A DNA stretch of 64,000 nt from Catelliglobosispora koreensis DSM 44566 (GCF_000379685.1 NZ_KB903256.1:62001-126000); one strand, 5' to 3'. Shown: positions 7,627 to 16,957, counted from the first letter of the stretch. Notes: generated by a model not told the origin, from the letters alone. Numbers and translations: made by a program.

Positions 7627-8970
7627 CTATACGGGTGACGGTTGCGCCACTTCAGTTTGGCGGGGCGGCAGTGTGTCGGTCTCTTCGTCGGCTTCACCGC
7701 TGGAGGCACGTGCGTCGGTGAGCACATCGGCGGGAACGTGCCGTTCGAGGAAGCGCCGGGCGAGCCGGGTCGACGGATGGATGGCGACGGTCGCCAGCAC
7801 GATGACGCCGGCGATGATCAGCCAGCCGGCAGCGCCCCAGTTCAATGCCAGGAAGGTGTAGACCGCTGGCGCCCAAACCTTGCCGAGGGTCATGCTCAGC
7901 TCGGCCGCGCCCTGGTAGGCGCCGCGCTGGCGCGGGTCCATCAGCTCGGCTTCGAAGGACCAGCTAGCCGCCGAGAGGTAGAGCTCTGCCCCGGTCACCG
8001 TGACGTGTCCTAGCCAGACGAGAGCGATCGTCACCCAGCCGATGGTGTCGTGGGTCGCGAGGGTGATGAGGCAGGAGATGACGAAGAAGGTTGAGGACAA
8101 CCGGACCGCCTTGAGTGCGGTCGATACGTCCTTCACGCCCCGGGAGGCGGCCATCGGCAAGAAGATGCACATCACCGTGTTGGTCGCGAATAGGAAGGCC
8201 AGCAGCACCCGTGGGGCGTCGGTCTGCTCGACCAGCCAGAGCGGAATGACGATGTTGAGCAACACCTGGTTAGTCCAGAACACCCCGATGAAGAAGGTCG
8301 TCAGCAGCCAGCCGGGGTTGCGCATCGGACCCGGCCCAGGGATGCGCACCTTGCGCTCTTCTGGCGTGCGTTCGTCATGGGATGCCTTGGGCAGCCGCGT
8401 GACCGCCGCCGCGTTCACCAGGAAGACCGCGGCCGTGAACCAGGGCAAGGCATGCAGCACCGCGTTGGACTGGAACGCCAGCGCGATGCCGCCCATCACT
8501 GAGCCGAGAGTGAAGCCAACGTTGAGCGCTGAATACATGTAAGCGCGGGACTTCACACGCTCGTCGGCTGGCAGCACATCGATGGTGTATGCCCCGTGCG
8601 CGGCGCCGCCGAGTGCGCCGATCACCTCCATGCACACGGCCATGATGACGTAGCCCTTGAAATCAGTGATAAATGGCCAGACCGCGAACATCGCCGCTTG
8701 CCCGGTCGCGCTCACCGCCCACATCTTCTTCGGGCCAAAGCGGTCGACCAGTTTGCCCATCGGCACCGCGGCAAGGAAAGCGGCGATGCCCGCCAGCGTT
8801 AGGCCGAGACCGACCTGCGCCGCGGACAGTCCGACGATCTTGGTGAAGAACACTGCCGAACCGGTCATGAACGTGCCTTCACCGAGCGCGAAAAGCAGCG
8901 ACTGCAACGAGAGGCGGCCTGCGAGGCGCGATGGCGGGCGGAAACGACCGAGAAGGGCAGAGAGCGTCAC
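7627..8970 (-). CDS. MFS transporter
   Basis: 447 residues with about twelve hydrophobic segments. The loop between segments 2 and 3, GKLVDRFGPKKMWAVS, is the MFS signature, with a central cytoplasmic loop (ASHDERTPEERKVRIPG) between two six-helix halves and a charged cytoplasmic tail. It resembles proton-driven drug or metabolite exporters; the substrate is unknown. It is the first gene of an apparent operon with the methyltransferase, and divergent from the PNGase A-like gene. Confidence 0.88.
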   Translation of the reverse strand: MTLSALLGRFRPPSRLAGRLSLQSLLFALGEGTFMTGSAVFFTKIVGLSAAQVGLGLTLAGIAAFLAAVPMGKLVDRFGPKKMWAVSATGQAAMFAVWPFITDFKGYVIMAVCMEVIGALGGAAHGAYTIDVLPADERVKSRAYMYSALNVGFTLGSVMGGIALAFQSNAVLHALPWFTAAVFLVNAAAVTRLPKASHDERTPEERKVRIPGPGPMRNPGWLLTTFFIGVFWTNQVLLNIVIPLWLVEQTDAPRVLLAFLFATNTVMCIFLPMAASRGVKDVSTALKAVRLSSTFFVISCLITLATHDTIGWVTIALVWLGHVTVTGAELYLSAASWSFEAELMDPRQRGAYQGAAELSMTLGKVWAPAVYTFLALNWGAAGWLIIAGVIVLATVAIHPSTRLARRFLERHVPADVLTDARASSGEADEETDTLPPRQTEVAQPSPV

Positions 8971-9062
8971 CCGGGGATTCTCTACGGATGGTACGACAGT
9001 TGTCGCCCCATTTACCTGCCCTGAGCTGCACCTGGTGCCACGACATTAGATATATGTAAGCT

Positions 9063-9077
9063 TCTCAATTTATGAGA
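9063..9077. promoter_or_regulatory. Inverted repeat over the PNGase A-like start codon
   Basis: TCTCA-ATTTA-TGAGA spans the ATG at 9072. The gap to the divergent MFS gene is only 101 bp and contains the AT-rich stretch TTAGATATATGTAAG, a likely -10 region. The repeat could be an operator or an mRNA hairpin that hides the start; no Shine-Dalgarno sequence is visible. Confidence 0.35.
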
Positions 9078-10679
9078 CGCTTCACCGTTACCGGCGCCAT
9101 CGCCCTGGCCTTGACCCTGGCCGTTTCCTCATCAGCGCTGGCGGCGACCTCGCCACCGGAATTCGGCACCGACTGGGACGACCCGCGCACCGCCGCCCCA
9201 CCGGTCGCCAAGCCGGCCGGACAGGCGTGCACCGTGCGAATCGTCGACAACGAATTCGTCAACTTCGACCCCTTTAAGGGCAGCTTCACTCCCCCGACCG
9301 CATGCGGCAATAGCTGGGAGAAGGTCGTTCTGAAGATGTCCGGAGCGGTCAAGGGACGCCAATTCGACCGGCTGGGACGGCTCGAGGTCGGCGACGTCAC
9401 GATCTTCAAAACCTCCACACCCGAACCATCGGTCGACGGCATTCAGTGGACGGTAGAAAAGGACGTCACCGCCTACGCACAGCTGCTGAAGCAGCCGCAG
9501 CCAGTGACGATGTGGCTTGGCAACGTCGTCAACGACACCTATACCGGCATCCTCGACATCCAGGTTGACCTGTCCTTCTATGCCGGCCCGGCACCAACCG
9601 GCCAACCAGAGCAGATCCTGCCGCTCGCTGAGGTGATCAGCGACGGTTCCGACCGCGTCGGTTCCCTGACGGTCCCGCGCAACACCGAACGACTGATGGC
9701 TGAAATCTACGCCACCGGCTCTGGCGGTGGCTGCGAAGAATTCTGGTACATCACCGCGCCCCCAGCCTCCGGGTATTCGTGCCCGGCAGACAACGGGCCC
9801 TACCGCGAGGTGCAGGTCCTCATCGACGGTCAAGTCGCTGGCATTGCCGCACCCTACCCCCACATCTACACCGGTGGATGGTCAAACCCTTTCCTCTGGT
9901 ACGCCTTGCCAGCGCCCCGGGCCTTCGACCTCAAACCGCTCCAGTACGACTTGGGTCCCTTCATCGGCCGGCTCACCGACGGTGCGGCGCACAAGGTCAC
10001 CGTCCGCGTGGTTGGAGTCCCGGCCGGGCAGTCCGGCTGGGAGGTGCCGACCAGTTTCCTGGTGTGGCGTGACGCTGGCTCGACACAGGTCACGGGCAAG
10101 CTGCTTTCCGCGTCGTTGTCCCCCATGGAAAATGACGTGCGCACGTCAACGCCAGAAGGGTTTACCGAGGTTAAGACCACGGCCAGCCACAACTTCAACG
10201 CCGTAGGATTCGTGGAGACTTCACGCGGGCGCACGATCTTCCTCGTCAACCGCGCGCTGGCTAACACCTCTACCCATCGTTGGGGTGCCGAGGAGAATCC
10301 AGACAGCCTTAAGGCGACCTGGACGGACACTTCGGTGGCCATCGTCGCGGGACATCACCCGTCAGTGACCCGGCAAGCCGCCACGTACGCGATCGATGGC
10401 ACGATCTCCATCTCGGCGTCCAACCGCCTCAACACTTCGATCACTCTCACCGACGCCATGAACTACTCCAGTGCCGGTTCTGGCAAGCCTCTACATTGGA
10501 CACTCGGCGACACCTTCACCGGTCAAGCGGAGTGGACCCTGGGCGTGCCACGCCCGGACCGGCACGCCCAGGGCACCTCGACTGAGCGCTACCAATGGCG
10601 CGGCGATACCTGCTACGACAAGACTCTGGCGACGGTCAACGGATTCTTTGTGCAGGACAGCTCCGGCTGTCCGAGCTAG
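9072..10679 (+). CDS. Secreted peptide-N4-asparagine amidase A-like protein
   Basis: 535 residues with a clear signal peptide (cleavage probably after SSSALA, about residue 24). The mature chain follows the PNGase A family layout: a first beta-sandwich (VLKMSGAVKGRQFDRLGRLEV, then TPEPSVDGIQWTVEKDVT) and a second (FLWYALPAPRAFDLKPLQYDL). Family members release N-glycans from glycopeptides, so a secreted role on environmental glycoproteins fits a saprophyte. It is flanked by a strong terminator at 10688-10721. Confidence 0.85.
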   Translation: MRRFTVTGAIALALTLAVSSSALAATSPPEFGTDWDDPRTAAPPVAKPAGQACTVRIVDNEFVNFDPFKGSFTPPTACGNSWEKVVLKMSGAVKGRQFDRLGRLEVGDVTIFKTSTPEPSVDGIQWTVEKDVTAYAQLLKQPQPVTMWLGNVVNDTYTGILDIQVDLSFYAGPAPTGQPEQILPLAEVISDGSDRVGSLTVPRNTERLMAEIYATGSGGGCEEFWYITAPPASGYSCPADNGPYREVQVLIDGQVAGIAAPYPHIYTGGWSNPFLWYALPAPRAFDLKPLQYDLGPFIGRLTDGAAHKVTVRVVGVPAGQSGWEVPTSFLVWRDAGSTQVTGKLLSASLSPMENDVRTSTPEGFTEVKTTASHNFNAVGFVETSRGRTIFLVNRALANTSTHRWGAEENPDSLKATWTDTSVAIVAGHHPSVTRQAATYAIDGTISISASNRLNTSITLTDAMNYSSAGSGKPLHWTLGDTFTGQAEWTLGVPRPDRHAQGTSTERYQWRGDTCYDKTLATVNGFFVQDSSGCPS

Positions 10680-10687
10680 TGCCCGGC

Positions 10688-10721
10688 GAGTGGGCCCGGT
10701 AGATGCGAACCGGGCCCACTC
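10688..10721. terminator. Bidirectional hairpin terminator
   Basis: A perfect 13-bp stem, GAGTGGGCCCGGT, with an 8-nt loop and its complement, lies between two converging genes. There is no long T tract, but actinobacterial terminators commonly lack one. It would serve both the PNGase A-like gene and the SRPBCC-CBM2-like fusion gene. Confidence 0.85.
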
Positions 10722-10749
10722 AACTCTGGTGACTTGCCGGCCACGGAAC

Positions 10750-11865
10750 CTATCCGGCCTGGCAGGGCTTGGTGTCGATGGCGCAAGACTTGGCGGCGCC
10801 CGCCACGACAAGCCCTGGACGGCGCACGACGAAGGTGACCGTCCCCTTGGCGGGCACGTGCCGCCCGGCGAGCGGTTTGATGGTCACGACCTCGCCTTGC
10901 TGCGACACCTCAACTTCGTTCGGGGTCCTGTTAGTAACGGCTACGGCGTCGGGCATAACGAGCACTACGGTCCACATTGGATAATCAGCGGACCCAGAGT
11001 TGTACACGGTGACTTCGGTGTCGAAGCCGCCAATCCCAAGCACACTCATGGTGCGATAGGTGGCAGTCAGCGTAGGGCCCGAAGGCGAAGCGGTTGACTC
11101 TGGCGATGGAGTAGAGGTGACGCTCGCGGTCGGATCGGGCTTAACGCCCGGCAAGGCAGAGGGGATGCCTGTCGCGCTGGAGGACGGCTGTGGGGAAAAG
11201 GAACTCGTGACCGGCTGGCCGCTAGCAGGCAGCCCACTGGCGGGAGTCAGGTCGCTTGCCGGGTAGATCGCCGCCGCGAGAGAGAGCACGGCAACACCGA
11301 CGGTCGCGCCGATGAGAAGACGCACCGGCCAACGGCGTCCCGATGAGAGCTTCGGCTCGGCTGACAGATCCACATCGGAGAGACCGTCTTCAACCCCGTC
11401 GGCGGTCACAGCGACCAAGCGGGGAAGTTCTGTGGTGGGCGCAAGAATGGCGCCGCTTGCCCGGCTTAGCGCCGCAGGCAGCCGGCTTGTCAGCATTGTG
11501 ACGTATAAGTCGCGCAGGTCCATGCGGCGTTGCTTGCCGTCGATCCCGAAGAAACCCTGCTGGGTGAAGCGAAGCCGGCTTCCGTGCTCCTGCGGCAGAA
11601 TCTCCCACGTGACATGAGTGTGCAGCTCATCGCCGCTCCACCGCTGTGACAGCAACGATGGCTTGTCGGCTTGCAGCACATCGACTTCAAGCGTGGCAGG
11701 CAGGACCGGAGTGTGAGAGGGCGGGAAGGCACGAAAGCTCTCCCCCTCCTGCGGAGCGAGGTCAACTGGCAGCCACCATTCACCGAGCAAGCCCGGATCC
11801 GTCAAGGCACGCCATACCAATTCTGGCGGATACGGCAAATCGACATCCACCTGGAGCTCAGTCAC
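10750..11865 (-). CDS. SRPBCC domain - transmembrane - CBM2-like fusion protein
   Basis: 371 residues. Residues 1-150 are an AHSA1-like SRPBCC domain (VDLPYPPELVWRALTDPGLL), residues 179-201 a single membrane helix after RR, residues 205-265 a Pro/Ser/Thr linker, and residues 266-371 a beta domain resembling CBM2 (ATYRTMSVLGIGGFDTEVTVY, with a cysteine pair near the end). The expected topology puts the ligand-binding domain in the cytoplasm and the carbohydrate-binding-like domain outside. This could sense or dock something across the membrane; function is unknown. It stands alone between two terminator/spacer regions. Confidence 0.7.
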   Translation of the reverse strand: MTELQVDVDLPYPPELVWRALTDPGLLGEWWLPVDLAPQEGESFRAFPPSHTPVLPATLEVDVLQADKPSLLSQRWSGDELHTHVTWEILPQEHGSRLRFTQQGFFGIDGKQRRMDLRDLYVTMLTSRLPAALSRASGAILAPTTELPRLVAVTADGVEDGLSDVDLSAEPKLSSGRRWPVRLLIGATVGVAVLSLAAAIYPASDLTPASGLPASGQPVTSSFSPQPSSSATGIPSALPGVKPDPTASVTSTPSPESTASPSGPTLTATYRTMSVLGIGGFDTEVTVYNSGSADYPMWTVVLVMPDAVAVTNRTPNEVEVSQQGEVVTIKPLAGRHVPAKGTVTFVVRRPGLVVAGAAKSCAIDTKPCQAG

Positions 11866-11929
11866 GTCGCAGATGATACGAACTCGGTAAACGTTGGCAC
11901 ATCAGCCTTGTGGGGGCATACCGCCTGTT

Positions 11930-13117
11930 CTACTCTGTCGGCTTCTTGCTCTTGAACAGCGACGCGGCTGCCCCGCCGACCGCACCTGCCGCGCCGGCGA
12001 TCGCACCGCCTACGCCCTTTACCGCGGTTAGTGCCTGCGGCGCGTCCGGGACGCCGTCGCCATCCCGGTCGACACTTCTGAACGGACGCGACACAGCGCC
12101 CGCCGCGGTCGCCACCCCACTGCCCACGGCATTGGCCGCACCAGAGACCCAGTTTGCCGTTGCTTTCGCCGCGTCTTCCAAGGCCTTGAACGCTCGGTTC
12201 GGCTCGGCATCCGCGTCATCGTCGGGCTGCGCCTTAACTGGGATAGCCAGGTGCGAGGGGAAGCTGCCAGGAGGATCAGCGAAAGCGACCCGTGCCGCGT
12301 CGACCACCTCCCGGCCGAAGACGAAGCGCGTGACACCACCCGCCAGGGCTCCGACACCATAATCGACAGCTGCCGGCTGTTTCCCACTCAGATGGGGGCG
12401 TACGGTATCGAGCTTGCCCGTCTGAATGGTGCGAACGAGCGTCTGCGCCGCGTCACCCGGAAGCATGCTGGCCAACGTGTTCGCCCACTGCGACCAATCT
12501 CCTCGGCCGACTGCCACCGCCTGTCCCCCGCCAACGGCAACCTCTGTCGACGTGCTCGCGATGTCGGTCGCCATCGTCGCGATCTGCTGCTGGCTGACAC
12601 GAGTGTTTGACAATCCATAGACCAGGGCTTGGGCCTGCTCTTTGTCGAGATTCATGCTGTGGATGTCAGCGATGGCTAGTCCGAAGATCGCCGTGATTTC
12701 GAACTGGAGCTGCTTATCACCGGCGGGCAGCAGCGTCACGGCTCGCTGAGCCCCCGTCTTCGCCACACCGAGCGCGGCGTTCTTGGCGGCGGTCTTCGCG
12801 GCCGCCTTCACGGCCTCCGCGCCCGCCTTCTGGCCCACCGTCTTGACAGCCCCGCTCCCGGGAATCATCGAGATCCCGACTTCGGCTGCTATGACGCCGA
12901 CGGCGATGACCGCGCCAGCCGTGCTGATGGCCACGACGTAGTGGCGCTCAAGCAGCCGGATGACTTCGGCGGGAGTCGCGTCCGGATGCTTGCGGCGGAC
13001 TCGCATGACGTATTTTCGAGCGATCGAATGTCTAGCGCTGACCGCCTTCGCGATGTCACGCGCCGCGTCCTCCTCGAGGATTTCGGCTTCGAATGTGCTC
13101 TCGTCTAGGTCGGTCAT
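11930..13117 (-). CDS. Hypothetical protein, Gly/Ala-rich, possibly EcsC-like
   Basis: 395 residues. An acidic N-terminus leads to a hydrophobic stretch (VVAISTAGAVIAVGVIAAEVG, about 62-82). The middle (GDKQLQFEITAIFGLAIADIH) looks like a conserved actinobacterial block with faint EcsC flavour. The C-terminus contains DRDGDGVPDAP, an EF-hand-like calcium motif, and an Ala/Gly-rich tail ending in lysines. I do not know its role; it may associate with the membrane. It stands 64 bp upstream of the SRPBCC fusion gene on the same strand. Confidence 0.6.
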   Translation of the reverse strand: MTDLDESTFEAEILEEDAARDIAKAVSARHSIARKYVMRVRRKHPDATPAEVIRLLERHYVVAISTAGAVIAVGVIAAEVGISMIPGSGAVKTVGQKAGAEAVKAAAKTAAKNAALGVAKTGAQRAVTLLPAGDKQLQFEITAIFGLAIADIHSMNLDKEQAQALVYGLSNTRVSQQQIATMATDIASTSTEVAVGGGQAVAVGRGDWSQWANTLASMLPGDAAQTLVRTIQTGKLDTVRPHLSGKQPAAVDYGVGALAGGVTRFVFGREVVDAARVAFADPPGSFPSHLAIPVKAQPDDDADAEPNRAFKALEDAAKATANWVSGAANAVGSGVATAAGAVSRPFRSVDRDGDGVPDAPQALTAVKGVGGAIAGAAGAVGGAAASLFKSKKPTE

Positions 13118-13261
13118 CGTTCACGCCTCCGGCTGCTGAACATTCACTCGCGACGGTCAAGCCGCACGCATCGAGCGATGCTAGCCTCCTGGGCAAACGC
13201 TTGTGCACCAACCTGTCGGCCACTTTCGTCCACATCAGACAGACAGATCACCGACACTAGG

Positions 13262-14479
13262 TCAGCCGAGGTTGCGCAGCCGCGATTCAAGCTCGGCGAT
13301 GGCATCCAGAGTCTCGTCTAGCCGCTCACTTAACGATTCGATGTGCAGCTCTTCGGAGGCGATCGCCACCGCCCGGCTTTCGGTGATCTCCCAGTGGCCT
13401 GGTTCCCTGCGCGAGGCTTCTTGCCGCGCGATCAGGTCTGACATCCGCAGCTTCGCCTCGTAGATCCGGCGGTCTAACTCGTCGGCCTCGTCGCGCAGAT
13501 CGTAGATCTCGCCCTCGATGCGCCTGGCGGCCTCGCGCAGGTTTGCCTCAGCCGCGTCCTCGATCGCCTGGTAGACCTGTTGCGCGGCTTGGGTAAACCG
13601 TTCGTAGAGCCCTTGTTCGTGCTCGCGCCCGGCGTGGCCAGACGAGTTCCATTCAGTGATCAGCTGCTGCAGGCCTTCCTCGGCGGCACGGAAGTCGGGT
13701 TGGTGGAGCAGCTCCAGCGTCTGCTTGATCAGGTTTTCCTTGCGCTGATAGATCGCGCGCTTCTCGTCTTCGCGCCGCCGCAGTTCCTGCTCGATCGCGG
13801 CGATGACCTGTGCCTGGGTTTGCTGCATTAGCGCCCAAAGCCGTTGCTCGTCTAGCGGAGGCACGGCGGGCGCGGCCTTCCATCGGCTGTCCAGCTCGCT
13901 GAACTTCTGCCTCACCTCGGCCAGGTCAGTCGAGTTGACCAGCGCGGCCGCCTCGCGTACCAGAGAATCCTTGGTATTTAAGGCTTCTTCGGTCTTCTGC
14001 TGCAGTTCCGCGAAGTGGCTAGCGCGTGCGGCGGCGAACCGGCCCCAGGCTTGCTTGAGCCTTTCGACGAGCCGGGCTTCCTCATCACTGCCGAGTTGCT
14101 GCGTCTTGCTCCACTCCGCGTTCAATCGCTGGAAGACCAATTCGGTACTCACCCATTCCGTGGAGTGGGAGATCCGCTCGGCCTCATCGACGATCCGCAG
14201 TTTCTGCTGCCGGATCTCGGCCTGGCTCCGCCCACGCGCCCGCGGCGTGTGTCCTGCCCCGTAGAACTCTTGGTGTGCCGCCCGGAACTGCTGCCAAAGG
14301 GCGTCTTCGACGGCATCTGACCCGGTACGCCCGATAGCCGCCCACTGTTCCTGCACGGCGAGCATGCGTCTAGTCGCGGTCTGAAAGTCAGAGGACAGCA
14401 GCGCCGTTAGCGATCTCACCTCTGCGATGAGCGCTGCCTTCTGCGCCCACGCTCGCTCGGCGTGAGCCCTATCGTCCAT
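13262..14479 (-). CDS. DUF349 coiled-coil protein
   Basis: About 405 residues from ATG 14479 (14491 is also possible). It has repeated DUF349 units of helical hairpins, such as LWQQFRAAHQEFYGA, LKQAWGRFAAARASHFAEL and LYERFTQAAQQVYQAI, spaced about 70-75 residues apart. The C-terminus is a long, highly charged coiled coil with no membrane segment. The function of DUF349 proteins is unsettled; they are thought to be scaffold-like. No operon partner is evident. Confidence 0.8.
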   Translation of the reverse strand: MDDRAHAERAWAQKAALIAEVRSLTALLSSDFQTATRRMLAVQEQWAAIGRTGSDAVEDALWQQFRAAHQEFYGAGHTPRARGRSQAEIRQQKLRIVDEAERISHSTEWVSTELVFQRLNAEWSKTQQLGSDEEARLVERLKQAWGRFAAARASHFAELQQKTEEALNTKDSLVREAAALVNSTDLAEVRQKFSELDSRWKAAPAVPPLDEQRLWALMQQTQAQVIAAIEQELRRREDEKRAIYQRKENLIKQTLELLHQPDFRAAEEGLQQLITEWNSSGHAGREHEQGLYERFTQAAQQVYQAIEDAAEANLREAARRIEGEIYDLRDEADELDRRIYEAKLRMSDLIARQEASRREPGHWEITESRAVAIASEELHIESLSERLDETLDAIAELESRLRNLG

Positions 14480-14587
14480 CCCGCATCGCAACCTCCCCAG
14501 AACGAGCTGGCGAAACTCGCTACACAGGGTAGTTGGAGTGCTCTGTTTCTGAGTTCGCCCAACAAGCCAGTTCCTCTGTCGGGACGG

Positions 14588-15940
14588 TTACAGATGCGCG
14601 GCAGGCTCGAAAGCGCCTTCCACCAGAACGGTTTCCACCTCTCTCATGCACCGCTCCAAATCGGCGGGCGCCAATCTGCCCGTGTCCGCGATCAAGGTGT
14701 AGTCGAGGGCGTCCGGCACCGCGTTGATGGTCATGCGAAACGGCACCGGACCGTCGGCTTGCGGTTCGCCCCAGCGGAACGAACTTGCCGAAAGCGCGGC
14801 AAGCACCTCCTCTTGGGACGGCAGAACGCCAACGTTGTCGGTTCCCAATGCCAGGGAACGCCTGCGGTCGTTGTAGTAGCACTGCATCTCTGGCCGCTGG
14901 CCGCGTTCGGCTTCGATGCGGTCAAACAGAGCCCACAACTCGCGGGGGTCGTAGTAGGCGTGCCGCCCAGCGGCGAGTTGGCTGCGAAACGCCCGGTTGA
15001 CAATCTCGTCGAAAGCGCATCCCTCTACGTCAATGACACAAAGCGCGCTCTGGGCAACGGGACTGACCGATTCCTTGAAGCCAGGCCGGAATCTATTGCT
15101 GACAAGGATCCTGATGACGCTTGTGTTCGCTCCGGAGATGCGGGCCAGCGCCGACGCGTAGGCCGCGAGAAAGATGGATCCAGAATGCAGCTTTGTCCGT
15201 GCCGCGATCACCGCGAGCGCCATCTGCCCCGCGCGCGTGCGATAGCTGGCCTCCCAGTAGCGCGGTTCCCGGGCGTCGTTTGAATTTCCCAGCTGCCGCA
15301 ACGGAATCGACCGCAGCTGCTGCTCCCAGTAGCGCAGCGAAACCGCACCTTGGCGTTTGGCGCTATCGGTGCGTTGCACCCGGGCCTGTTCCATCGGCTG
15401 CATGCCTTCGGCGGGGCAAAGATGCCTGCCCGTTTCCTTGTCCATGTTGGCGATATCGGCGACAAGCGCTTCGATGCCGTAAGCGTCGATGACGAAATGT
15501 GCATACAACGCAACGAAGTGGGAGGGGACGCCGTTGTCGCGGATGACCGCCCACCGAACGGGCCAGTCGCGCGTGACTTCCCAGCCGTCCTGTTTCCATT
15601 GCTGCTCAATCGATTCCGCCAGAGCCGCCGGGTCGGCACCCGCCTCAACGTCGTGCACCTCAAGGAAGAGTTCACCGGAGTCAAACAGTTGCTGTCGCGG
15701 CTCGCCATCGTCGTCGAGCAGGATCTTCGTGCGCAATGACTGGTGCCGGCTCATGAGAAATCCGAGCAAATGGACGAGTTCTTCGACGGTCGTCCCCTCG
15801 GCCAGCGCCATGCTGCCGCCCGCTGATTGCACTCGGCCACCGTTGGCCAGGATCGCTCCCCATTGCGCCTGCTGACCCCAGCTCAGCTCCTCGACACCAG
15901 AGCCCTCTCCCTTAAATTCCACCAGGATCCGGTGCACCAT
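14588..15940 (-). CDS. Stand-alone condensation-like protein, degenerate active site
   Basis: About 450 residues from ATG 15940, which has GGGGAG at a good distance; ATG 15955 is the alternative. It opens with LSWGQQAQWGAIL, typical of the chloramphenicol-acetyltransferase/condensation fold. The place of the HHxxxDG motif reads AHFVIDAYG, so the first His and the DG pair are altered. RILVSNRFRPGFKESVSPVAQ matches the later core strand. No NRPS module or carrier protein is nearby. It is a paralogue of 55491-56780, where the motif is intact. It may have lost catalysis or act as a partner protein. Confidence 0.75.
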   Translation of the reverse strand: MVHRILVEFKGEGSGVEELSWGQQAQWGAILANGGRVQSAGGSMALAEGTTVEELVHLLGFLMSRHQSLRTKILLDDDGEPRQQLFDSGELFLEVHDVEAGADPAALAESIEQQWKQDGWEVTRDWPVRWAVIRDNGVPSHFVALYAHFVIDAYGIEALVADIANMDKETGRHLCPAEGMQPMEQARVQRTDSAKRQGAVSLRYWEQQLRSIPLRQLGNSNDAREPRYWEASYRTRAGQMALAVIAARTKLHSGSIFLAAYASALARISGANTSVIRILVSNRFRPGFKESVSPVAQSALCVIDVEGCAFDEIVNRAFRSQLAAGRHAYYDPRELWALFDRIEAERGQRPEMQCYYNDRRRSLALGTDNVGVLPSQEEVLAALSASSFRWGEPQADGPVPFRMTINAVPDALDYTLIADTGRLAPADLERCMREVETVLVEGAFEPAAHL

Positions 15941-16045
15941 CGATGGGCTCCCCATATGCCGTTTGCGCCGTTAGGTGCAACGTTTCGGTGGGGCGAGACT
16001 ATCGATTCCGCGCACCGGACGGAAGGCCAGGCTTGCGCGGGAAAA

Positions 16046-16062
16046 AGTGATATCACTATGAT
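16046..16062. promoter_or_regulatory. Palindromic operator and -10 box of the RHH/GOLPH3 pair
   Basis: AGTGATATCACT (16046-16057) is a perfect 12-bp palindrome overlapping TATGAT (16057-16062), which sits 6 nt before GTG 16069. Ribbon-helix-helix proteins bind short palindromes of this kind, so autoregulation by the downstream protein is a reasonable inference. Confidence 0.6.
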
Positions 16063-16068
16063 AGCTGT

Positions 16069-16281
16069 GTGGTGGCCGGGCGAAAGCAATTGCTGCTAAG
16101 GCTGGACCCGGGAGTTTACGACGCCCTGGCCCGCTGGGCAGCCGACGATTTGCGCAGCGTCAACGCGCAGATTGAGTTCTTGCTGCGCCAGAGCCTCGCC
16201 AAGTCCGGGCGTCTGCCCGGCGACATTGGCGAGCCCCGGCGGCGTGGCCGGCCACCCAAGAGTGCGTCCGATGGCGACTGA
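16069..16281 (+). CDS. Small ribbon-helix-helix (Arc-type) DNA-binding protein
   Basis: 70 residues. [38 protein letters not shown] has the strand plus two helices of Arc/CopG-like repressors, followed by a basic RRRGRPPK tail with an AT-hook-like core. It is separated by 11 bp from a GOLPH3 gene on the same strand. This RHH-GOLPH3 linkage is common in actinobacteria as far as I recall; I treat the protein as the local repressor. GTG at 16067 or 16069 starts it. Confidence 0.8.
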   Translation: MVAGRKQLLLRLDPGVYDALARWAADDLRSVNAQIEFLLRQSLAKSGRLPGDIGEPRRRGRPPKSASDGD

Positions 16282-16292
16282 AAGAGGCGACT

Positions 16293-16916
16293 ATGGAGCT
16301 TCCTGCACCCCTCACCTCGCGGGTCTACCTGCTTGCCTACAACACCGATAAGCACAAGCTGACCTGCAACGGATACCTGGGTTACGTGTTGCGGGCGGCA
16401 GCGCTCACTGAACTGCATCACGCGGGTGCGCTGTCCGATGTGGACGGCAAAGTCAGGCTAGGCCGTGCTCACGTAAAAGATCCTTTGCTGGCCGACGTGC
16501 TTCACGAGATTGGCAATAAACACAAGCCGAAAACGTGGGCCCACTGGGTTCATCACGCGCAGACACCGATGTTTCGCGCGGTGCAGCAGCGGCTGACCGA
16601 GGAGCGGCTCATCAGCACCGAGCGATACCGGATCCTCGGCATCATTCCCGCGACGAGGGTCAAGGTGCTTGAGCACAGGGCGGTGACACAACTGCGATCG
16701 GTCGTGTCCCGTGCCCTTTCCGGCGGCAGTTCAGAACCGCATGATGGCGCCCTGACAGCGCTTGCCGCTGTCGGCGAAGTGCGCATCGCTATCAGCCGGG
16801 CCCAGGCACGCGAACGCAAGCAGCGCATCGACACCTTCGTCACGCAGGCCGGGCCGGCCCTGCCCGCGCTGCGTAAGGTCATGCGCGACTACCACTCCTC
16901 CAACTCGGCGGGCTGA
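16293..16916 (+). CDS. GOLPH3/GPP34 family protein
   Basis: 207 residues. The order LTSRVYLLAYNTDKHKLTC, YVLRAAALTELHHAGAL, DPLLADVLHEI and ERLISTERYRILGIIPATRVKVL fits the all-helical GPP34 fold. Eukaryotic GOLPH3 binds phosphatidylinositol 4-phosphate at the Golgi; what the bacterial proteins bind is not established, though membrane-lipid association is likely. It is preceded by the RHH gene and followed by an XRE regulator 41 bp downstream. Confidence 0.88.
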   Translation: MELPAPLTSRVYLLAYNTDKHKLTCNGYLGYVLRAAALTELHHAGALSDVDGKVRLGRAHVKDPLLADVLHEIGNKHKPKTWAHWVHHAQTPMFRAVQQRLTEERLISTERYRILGIIPATRVKVLEHRAVTQLRSVVSRALSGGSSEPHDGALTALAAVGEVRIAISRAQARERKQRIDTFVTQAGPALPALRKVMRDYHSSNSAG

Positions 16917-16957
16917 CAAGACGAAATGCGAACGCGGCTGGCGTTGTTGGCACGAGC

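Noticed and set aside
14588-15940. A nonribosomal peptide synthetase cluster
   Set aside because: Only a single condensation-like protein is present, with no adenylation or carrier domain around it.
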